The position numbers were made by a program, and so were the translations under genes. 20,112 bases of DNA, taken from NCBI GenBank assembly GCA_036258795.1, contig DATACZ010000075.1, positions 1-20,112 on the forward strand. The letters run 5' to 3'. Source of the stretch: DATACZ01 sp036258795 (GTDB lineage: Bacteria; Actinomycetota; CADDZG01; JAHWKV01). Position 1 is the first letter of the stretch. Every line of letters starts with the position of its first letter. The notes below the pieces were generated by a model, which saw only the letters and a program-made list of their open reading frames with translations, was not told where the DNA came from and searched no databases. Of this stretch, positions 14,261 to 20,112 are shown piece after piece.

Positions 14261-15688
14261 ATGGGAACCCCGATAACTGAAGCGGCCGGCTCGAGCCGCG
14301 GCCACCCTCCCAACTCCCGAGCCTCGCGGTCGTTGGACATCGCGTTCAAGGCGGTCGGAGCGGTGGGGTGCCTGGCCCCTCTGGCCGTCCTTGCTCAGTT
14401 GATCCATAGGTACGGAGTCAACCTTCCGTTCTCCGACCAGTGGGACTTGGTCTCGCTGTTAGAAAAAGCTCGCACCACCGGCGTCGAACTCTCAGATCTT
14501 TTCAACCAGCACCTCGAGCAGCGGATGGTCTTTCCCCGGATGGTGATGCTGGCGCTTGCGCCCGTCACCCGCTGGAACACCAAGGTTGAGCTCTGGGTCA
14601 ACCTGATTCTTGCCGTCGGGATGTTCTGCATATTGCTGATACTGCTGCTTCGCTCACTTTCTTCGCTCGGACGGTGGAGGGCGGTTCCCGCCGTGGCGTT
14701 GTCCCTGATGATCTTCTCGCCGGTCCAGTGGGAGGACTGGTTCTGGGGTTGGCAGATCAGCTGGTTTCTCCCCTTGCTTTGCTTTCTCGTGGCGGCTGGG
14801 ATTCTGACGCTCTGGCCCGACCGGCGCCCGGCGTGGCCCGCCCTTGTGATCGCTACGATCGCCGCCCTTGTCGGACAGTACTCGTTGTTCAGCGGCACGC
14901 TGATCTGGCTCACCTGCATGCCCCTTGTGCTCGTACGGGAGAAGTTCCGGAAGTACTGGTGGATCTGGGTGCTGATTGGGGTGGCGTCGACATCTCTATA
15001 CCTTTACAGGTACACGAGCCCCTCAGTCATGGCCAGCTTCCGGGCTCCCATACCGGAGATCCTGAGCGAGCCCGAGCGTCCAGTTGCATACATTCTTTAC
15101 TACCTCGGGAGGCCGGTTCTGGACGCCGAGCCGAGCTACTTCGTGGGTGCCCTATTCGCCACCGCCTTCGTTGCATCCGCGGCCTATGTGCTGATCAGGC
15201 GTAGAAGCCGCCTCGTGCCGTCGATGGTGTGGATTTCAATTGGCGCTTACGCATTGCTCTCCTCGGTGGCGACAATGCTGACCAGATTGGGACTGGGATT
15301 GCCGTTTGCCGGCTCGAGCCGCTACACAACCATCGGCATCCTCCTGATGGTGGCAACGACGGCTCTGGTGAGCCTCGCCCTCCTGCCGGACGCCGGTCAG
15401 GCTCCCGCCCCGGCAGCGAGCTTGGCCGTGGCCTCCTGGTTGCTCGTGGCAGCGCTGTTTCTTCTCGACTACAGGTCCGAGGTGGAAAGCATGAGGCTCT
15501 GGCACGGGCAGCGTTTAGCCCAAAAGGACTGCGTGATCACTGCCACATCGGAGCGGGATCCTTGCCTTACCGCCGTCCACCCAGTGCCGGATCGCGTGTA
15601 TCGGGGAGCTCAGTTCCTAAAGAGAGTCGGCTGGGCAGGATTGAGGGACCGCCCGCGGGAGGCCACATCCGGTGCCGATGCCCGATAG
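14261..15688 (+). CDS. Uncharacterised polytopic membrane protein, DQW family, copy 2
   Basis: This 475-residue protein is a paralogue of the one at 11329-12660. It has GVNLPFSDQWDLV (52-64), QHLEQRMVFPR (83-93), TRWNTKVEL (103-111), then SPVQWEDWFWGW and SSRYTTIGILLM, and a tail with two cysteines in the same places. In the 68-residue block from the GVNLP motif on, 41 positions are identical to copy 1. It therefore shares whatever job copy 1 has, perhaps with a different sugar. The N-terminal 25 residues are hydrophilic and have no match in copy 1. The ATG at 14261 lacks a ribosome site, and a TTG at codon 25 would align better with the short start of copy 1; the 5' end is thus uncertain. 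TAGTAT (14219-14224) is a possible -10. The gene ends 11 bp before the opposing stop. Confidence 0.86.
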   Translation: MGTPITEAAGSSRGHPPNSRASRSLDIAFKAVGAVGCLAPLAVLAQLIHRYGVNLPFSDQWDLVSLLEKARTTGVELSDLFNQHLEQRMVFPRMVMLALAPVTRWNTKVELWVNLILAVGMFCILLILLLRSLSSLGRWRAVPAVALSLMIFSPVQWEDWFWGWQISWFLPLLCFLVAAGILTLWPDRRPAWPALVIATIAALVGQYSLFSGTLIWLTCMPLVLVREKFRKYWWIWVLIGVASTSLYLYRYTSPSVMASFRAPIPEILSEPERPVAYILYYLGRPVLDAEPSYFVGALFATAFVASAAYVLIRRRSRLVPSMVWISIGAYALLSSVATMLTRLGLGLPFAGSSRYTTIGILLMVATTALVSLALLPDAGQAPAPAASLAVASWLLVAALFLLDYRSEVESMRLWHGQRLAQKDCVITATSERDPCLTAVHPVPDRVYRGAQFLKRVGWAGLRDRPREATSGADAR

Positions 15689-15699
15689 GAACTTGAATC

Positions 15700-18234
15700 T
15701 CAGGTGTCTGTGGGGTCTGCTGTGGCTTGCCTGACGCGAGAGGGCCCCGTCACGCTCGTCATGATCCTTCGGATTGCGCCCTTTACTACTCGGGCGGGAA
15801 GCTCGGAGCGCTCCGTCCGTCGCATCTGCTGCCAGATCTCCTCGGTCCGTTGAGCGATGAAGCTCGCCGTCCGGGCCGGGGAATGGATCGTAAGGGCATC
15901 CTCCCGAGCCCTCCGGCCCCTTGCTTCGGCTTCCTTTCGATTCTCGTAGACCCGTCGCATGTGCTCGGCCGCCATGTCCAGGTCCGGCTCTGCCCACCGT
16001 GTCCCCTCAGGGTAAGGGTCGGATCCGGGAGGCACGGGAATCAGGCGGTGCCCAACTAGATAGCTGTTCTCCTCGTTCAGAAACTCGAGGTTTCCGGAGT
16101 AGGCCGTGGCAATGATGGGTTTGCCGAGCGCCATGGCCTCGGCCATGCCAAGCCCGTAGCCTTCGGCCCTGTGCAGGGAGACGTAACAGTCACAAGCGGC
16201 AGTCAGCCCATCTTTCTGATCCGGTGGCAGGTACCCGTCGATGATCTTGATGTCGGAGCGATCTGCCGCAGCGAGGCGGAGCAGTTCGAATGAGTGCAGC
16301 TCATCCGAGCCGTTGATGCTTTTGATCACGAGCTGAGGGCCCTCCTGCTCACGAAATGCCTTGGTGAACGCCTTTACGACTCCAACGGGGTTCTTGCGCT
16401 CAAAAACGCTCAGGAAGTCGAACGTGAATAGGAACATGAACCCATCCGGCAGGCCGAGCGCGGACCGGTCGAGCGGCGGCGCGTCAATTTGCCTGATCGG
16501 TATGGGAACCACGTGAACCGGCTTGTTTGTGTGTGGGGAGACCGCCCGGGCAACGTGGTGGGATCCCGCCCACACCTCGTCGAACATCTTGGCGGTGTCC
16601 CGCCGTATCGCGGGAAAGTCTTCGACCTCCCACCACCACAGACCGATGGTGTAGCGATGCTCCAGAATTTGGGGGCCGGTGTCCCTGACGAAGGGCTGGA
16701 GCTCATCGGCATTGACACAGATGAGGTTCAGCGCGTACTCGAACTCATCACCAACCGGCTCGAAGGGATGACTCTGGCGGCTGAACTTCGCCTCGTACGA
16801 GTAGCTCGAGTATGGAATCCCGGACTGCTCCACCCCGCTCAAGACGAGCCGCGCCATCTCGCCCACGCCCAGCTCGGCCTTGAAGTAGCCTGCCACGTTG
16901 AGCCCGTAGGGGAAGTGGGGACGCAGTCGCAGGCGGTCTGGGCGGGTTGGCTTCTCGAGCTCTTCATTGCAAGGTCTTCTAAGCGACTGGTCGAACCGGC
17001 AAAGCTCCGGGGGAAGGTTTGTCTCTCTGGCGCCGTAGCGCATCACCCAGTCGAGGTACTTGCCGGCATCGGCTCTGGCCAATCCGGGGTAAGCCGCCTG
17101 AAGGTCCAACCTTTCCTGATAAAGGGCATGCAGGTACCGGGGCACCACCGGTGCGAGGCTCTGAGGATCAGCTGTGTTCAGCCAGTCGACGAAGGCCTGG
17201 GGATTCTCAATGTCGAACGGATCCGGGGGAGCTGGGCCTCGTCCCTCCCGAAAGGCCTTCAAAGCCTTCCGGTACACGAATCGCATGCGGGCGTCTACCT
17301 TCAAACCCCCGGGCAGGTCCTCGAACCCGAAGGGAAGCTTCCGGGCATCTTCGAAGCCGGCCTCTTCAAGGCGGGCGCGGTAGTCCTCGGCTAGCTCGGC
17401 AAGCTCCGGCCGCCGGCTGAGCAGAACCCTGGGACGAGGACCCTGAGCTAGTCCCAGGAGGTGGGAATAGTCCGGACGGTAGCCCTCGAAGTGGAAGACC
17501 CGAAGTGGCCTGCCGTCGACCAGCCAGCCGCCTTCAGCCTTCTCAAACTTATGTCCCCATACGTTCCAAAAAGAGACCCACCAGCCCGGGTCGTGAGCCA
17601 AGCGATGCGTGAAGTAAAGGGGAACCATGTCGAAGATTCGTCCGAGATAAAGGTTCTCGTTGACCCTCAACTCGTTGTCGGTCCTCTCGCGGGGACGGGC
17701 CCGGATCGCCTCGGTAAATATGGCTCCCGCCCACCAGTCCAAGAAGGGCATCGCCTCGGGGCTGGCACCCACCAGTCCTGGGTCGTAAAGGCCGGCGTTC
17801 AACAGCTCGGGCTGGTCGGGGGTGTGATCGTCGGCGGGCAGTGGAGCTGTGGTTCGAGGGGTGAGCAGAAGGCCGGAGCGAAGAGTCTCCTTCTCCAGGT
17901 CCTCCAGTGAACCGAGGACAAGGGCGTCGTCGGCGATAAAGACGTGAGGAAGGCCGGTTTCCTCTATCAGATGCTTGAGCAGCTTGGGGGCGGTGGCAAG
18001 AACCAGGTCGTCGGATTTCAGCAGCATGGCCAGGCAATGAAGCTCGAAATCGGAGAGTCCGACGTCCCTGGGGGTCAGGATCCTCAGGCGCCCGTTCCGC
18101 TCGCCTTCGTCCGCCCACGCCTCATCCAGAACGAGGGCGGTAAAGGTGCCGTCGGCATGGTGGGAGAAGAAGGACTCGGCAAGAACCCGGGTATAAGGCA
18201 GGCGCCGGCGAATGGTGACGGTGCAGCCGTTCAT
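15700..18234 (-). CDS. Two-domain glycosyltransferase: GT-A-like N-terminus fused to GT4 C-terminus
   Basis: This 844-residue protein joins two transferase folds. Residues about 5-260 resemble the GT-A/GT8-like domain found in large actinobacterial GTs: an RVLAESFFSHHADGTFTALVLD-like opening (16-37), PRDVGLSDFELHCLAML (55-71), LLTPRTTAPLP (123-133), and FHFEGYRPDYSHLL (247-260). At 98-107 VFIADDALVL replaces the usual YLDPD metal site. A helical linker follows (about 261-440). Residues about 443-800 form a GT4 domain with LNVAGYFKAELGVGEMAR (445-462), SVFERKNP (609-616) and HRAEGYGLGMAEAMALGKP (688-706) with EX7E pair E691 and E699. It probably adds one or two sugars in the cytoplasm. The 5' end is 16 bp from the divergent GT2-GT4 gene. 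The stop is 11 bp from the DQW copy 2 stop. Confidence 0.88.
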   Translation of the reverse strand: MNGCTVTIRRRLPYTRVLAESFFSHHADGTFTALVLDEAWADEGERNGRLRILTPRDVGLSDFELHCLAMLLKSDDLVLATAPKLLKHLIEETGLPHVFIADDALVLGSLEDLEKETLRSGLLLTPRTTAPLPADDHTPDQPELLNAGLYDPGLVGASPEAMPFLDWWAGAIFTEAIRARPRERTDNELRVNENLYLGRIFDMVPLYFTHRLAHDPGWWVSFWNVWGHKFEKAEGGWLVDGRPLRVFHFEGYRPDYSHLLGLAQGPRPRVLLSRRPELAELAEDYRARLEEAGFEDARKLPFGFEDLPGGLKVDARMRFVYRKALKAFREGRGPAPPDPFDIENPQAFVDWLNTADPQSLAPVVPRYLHALYQERLDLQAAYPGLARADAGKYLDWVMRYGARETNLPPELCRFDQSLRRPCNEELEKPTRPDRLRLRPHFPYGLNVAGYFKAELGVGEMARLVLSGVEQSGIPYSSYSYEAKFSRQSHPFEPVGDEFEYALNLICVNADELQPFVRDTGPQILEHRYTIGLWWWEVEDFPAIRRDTAKMFDEVWAGSHHVARAVSPHTNKPVHVVPIPIRQIDAPPLDRSALGLPDGFMFLFTFDFLSVFERKNPVGVVKAFTKAFREQEGPQLVIKSINGSDELHSFELLRLAAADRSDIKIIDGYLPPDQKDGLTAACDCYVSLHRAEGYGLGMAEAMALGKPIIATAYSGNLEFLNEENSYLVGHRLIPVPPGSDPYPEGTRWAEPDLDMAAEHMRRVYENRKEAEARGRRAREDALTIHSPARTASFIAQRTEEIWQQMRRTERSELPARVVKGAIRRIMTSVTGPSRVRQATADPTDT

Positions 18235-18244
18235 AGCTTACAGT
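18215..18244 (+). promoter_or_regulatory. Predicted leaderless promoter of the GT2-GT4 fusion gene
   Basis: GTGACG (18215-18220) is followed after 18 bases by TACAGT (18239-18244), a TANNNT -10 element, and then by six bases and the ATG at 18251. This spacing is what leaderless actinobacterial genes show, where transcription starts at the A of ATG. There is no purine-rich ribosome site before the ATG. Nearly the whole element lies inside the 5' coding end of the divergent gene. Confidence 0.5.
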
Positions 18245-18250
18245 TCCCCT

Positions 18251-20112
18251 ATGCCCCTCGACGTCTCAATAGTTGTCTTGAACTTTAACGGTAAGCAGTT
18301 CCTAGATGCCTGCATCGAATCGCTTATCGCTCAAGACTATCCCCCGGGTCGTTTCGAGATTATCTTCGTCGACAACGGCTCTTCCGACGGATCCGTCGCC
18401 CACATGAAGACTCATTGGCCCCAAGCCCGTGTCGTGGCGCTGGAGAACAACCTTGGTTTCGCGGGAGGCATCAACGTAGGCGTCCGCGAGGCCAAGGGCG
18501 AGTATGTGGCCCTAATAAACAACGACGCCCGAGCGCACCCGCAGTGGATCTCCAAGGGGCTTGCCGGCTTTAACAAGGCTATGGATGTGGCGATGATCGC
18601 CTCCAAGATCTTAACGCTCGACGGGAAGACCATCGATTACGGCGGCGGAGCTCTTTCCTTTTACGGCCATGGGTTCAAGGTGGGAGTCAACGAACCGGAC
18701 CAGGGCCAGTACGATCGCCCGGGCGAGACCCTGTTCGCCTCGGGCTGTGCCCTGCTGATACCCAGAGACCTCTTCCTCGACGTGGGCGCCTTTGACGAAG
18801 ACTACTTTGCCTTCTTCGAGGACGTCGACCTTGGCTGGAGGCTGTGGACCATGGGTTACCGGGTCTTGTACGAGCCCTCGTCGATCGTCTATCACCGGCA
18901 TCACGGGACAGCCGAGGCTCTGGGGCATGAGAAGGAGCGATTCCTTCTCGAGCGAAACGCGCTGATGACCATCCTCAAGAACTATGAGGGCAAGACTCTG
19001 GACAAGGTCCTCGGCCCTTCGGTGATGCTGGCACTGGAGCGGGGCCTCAGCTATGCAGGGGTCGAGCGCCAAAAATACGATCTGGCAGTGCAGGACGGTG
19101 GACCGGTGGGGGAGCAGGAACAGGTTCCGACGCTGACCATGTCACACATGCTTGCGATCTCCGAGGTCTGCCGCAATCTCCCCGGTGTCATGGCCAAACG
19201 GGAGTTCGTTCAGAGCAGGCGAGTGCGCTCCGACTCGGAGATCATTCCGCTGTTCCGCTCCGCCCTCATCCCAAACATCAACGATCCCCTGTTCTCGCAG
19301 ACATTCTCGAAGATGGTCGAGAGCCTGAACATGGACAGCGTCTTCAACGCTCCCTCCAAGGTGCTCGTAATCACCGGAGACACCGTCTCGGCGAAGATGG
19401 CCGGCCCGGCCATCCGTGCCTGGGAGATATCAGCCGAGCTGTCCCGAAAGCACGAGGTCCGCATGCTGGTCAAGACCAGCTCGGAGATCAAGCCCAAGAC
19501 GTTCACTCTGGACGTAATTTCCGAGAGGACCCTGCCGGAGCACCTCGACTGGGCCGACGTGGTGATCTTCCAGGGATTCGTGATGCATGCCTACCCGGCT
19601 ATCGCCCGGTCGGGCAAGATCCTGGTAGCGGATCTGTACGATCCGTTCCACCTCGAAAATCTGGAGATGTTCCGCCAAGACGATGCGGATAGGCGCCTGA
19701 ACATCGCCGAGAGCGATCTCGGGGTCATCAACCATCAGCTCCGCATCTGCGACTTCTTCATCTGCGCCTCAGAGAAGCAGCGTGACTTCTGGTTGGGACA
19801 GCTTGCCGGAATCGGCCGGCTGAACCCTCAGGTATACGACCTGGATCCCACGCTGCGCGGCATGATCGACGTGGTTCCCTTCGGCATTCCCTCCGATCCT
19901 CCGCTGCACACCCAAAACGTTCTCAAAGGGGTGTTGCCCGGAATCGGCCCGGACGACAAGGTGATCTTGTGGGGAGGCGGCATCTACAACTGGTTCGACC
20001 CGCTGACGCTCATTAGGGCGGTGGACCAGGTGGTCAAGGACCATCCAGAGGTAAAGCTCTTCTTCATGGGCCTGGCCCACCCGAACCCGGACGTCCCGGA
20101 GATGCGCATGGC
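18251..20112 (+). CDS. GT2-GT4 fusion glycosyltransferase (3' end beyond window)
   Basis: The frame is open from ATG 18251 to the edge without a stop (620 codons seen). Residues 1-260 are a WbbL-like GT2: SIVVLNFNG (6-14), DNGSSDGS (41-48), NLGFAGGINVG (67-77), INNDAR (89-94) at the DXD site, and FDEDYFAFFEDVDLGWR (181-197) with E190-D191. A linker of about 100 residues follows. From about 370 a GT4 domain begins: VLVITGDTVSAKMAGPAIRAW (371-391), then ADLYDPFHLENL (460-471), ICASEKQRDFW (504-514), VVPFGIP (541-547) and GGGIYNWFDP (575-584). The EX7E part must lie past the edge. Two linked active sites suggest that a disaccharide unit is added (inference). GT2 fused to GT4 is known in actinobacterial and other glycan loci. 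Confidence 0.92.
   Translation, partial: MPLDVSIVVLNFNGKQFLDACIESLIAQDYPPGRFEIIFVDNGSSDGSVAHMKTHWPQARVVALENNLGFAGGINVGVREAKGEYVALINNDARAHPQWISKGLAGFNKAMDVAMIASKILTLDGKTIDYGGGALSFYGHGFKVGVNEPDQGQYDRPGETLFASGCALLIPRDLFLDVGAFDEDYFAFFEDVDLGWRLWTMGYRVLYEPSSIVYHRHHGTAEALGHEKERFLLERNALMTILKNYEGKTLDKVLGPSVMLALERGLSYAGVERQKYDLAVQDGGPVGEQEQVPTLTMSHMLAISEVCRNLPGVMAKREFVQSRRVRSDSEIIPLFRSALIPNINDPLFSQTFSKMVESLNMDSVFNAPSKVLVITGDTVSAKMAGPAIRAWEISAELSRKHEVRMLVKTSSEIKPKTFTLDVISERTLPEHLDWADVVIFQGFVMHAYPAIARSGKILVADLYDPFHLENLEMFRQDDADRRLNIAESDLGVINHQLRICDFFICASEKQRDFWLGQLAGIGRLNPQVYDLDPTLRGMIDVVPFGIPSDPPLHTQNVLKGVLPGIGPDDKVILWGGGIYNWFDPLTLIRAVDQVVKDHPEVKLFFMGLAHPNPDVPEMRM

Noticed and set aside
14287..14298. 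Perfect 12-bp palindrome CGGCTCGAGCCG
   Set aside because: It lies in the coding start of DQW copy 2 in very GC-rich DNA with no second copy or spacing that would mark an operator.
16489..17394. Plus-strand open frame (301 codons) antisense to the two-domain GT
   Set aside because: No motif or domain is visible, and the opposite strand encodes clear GT4 and linker sequence across the same bases.
1..20112. Search for tRNA, rRNA, CRISPR arrays, insertion sequences and attachment sites
   Set aside because: No clover-leaf signature, spaced direct repeats, transposase or integrase motifs were seen, and nearly every base is accounted for by coding sequence.

Overview
The window reads as part of a large surface-glycan locus from a GC-rich bacterium, most likely an actinobacterium (Actinomycetota). 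The clues are high GC coding sequence, frequent GTG/TTG starts, two DUF2142-type membrane proteins, a secreted SpoIID/LytB protein with C-terminal repeats, and two multi-domain glycosyltransferases (GTs) of types common in that phylum. The phylum is an inference; there is no rRNA or housekeeping gene to confirm it. Coding density is extreme: no gap exceeds about 155 bp. I see no tRNA, rRNA, CRISPR array, transposase or integrase.

Left part (1-5509, all minus strand): a tight run transcribed right to left. It starts with a secreted SpoIID/LytB wall protein, then a WbbL-like GT2, a GT4, a second GT2, and a membrane-anchored or secreted Pro/Ser-rich protein cut by the window edge. Junctions 2 to 4 are ATGA, TTGA and TAA-G-GTG, so translation is probably coupled.

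Middle and right part (5509-20112): from the SpoIID gene onward ten consecutive genes alternate strand: SpoIID(-), GT2(+), FAD enzyme(-), DUF2142(+), GT39-like(-), DQW family(+), DUF2142(-), DQW family(+), two-domain GT(-), GT2-GT4 fusion(+). Convergent pairs overlap by 11 bp or are 7-20 bp apart; divergent pairs have start codons 16-155 bp apart. Promoters must often lie inside the neighbouring gene. The clearest promoter candidates are a perfect TATAAT at 5580-5585 and a leaderless-type promoter just before 18251.

How the genes may work together (inference): the cytoplasmic GT2, GT4 and fusion GTs would build a lipid-linked glycan, probably containing deoxyhexoses. The FAD enzyme, which resembles UDP-galactopyranose mutase, may supply or modify a sugar. 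Five successive polytopic membrane proteins (8092-15688) have an acidic motif in the first outer loop, as GT-C enzymes do, and could add sugars from polyprenyl-phosphate donors outside the membrane. SpoIID may open or remodel the wall so the glycan can be attached. No flippase, polymerase, ligase or ABC transporter is visible here, so the locus must continue on one or both sides. The most unusual points are the strict strand alternation, the duplicated DUF2142/DQW pair, and the uncharacterised DQW membrane family.
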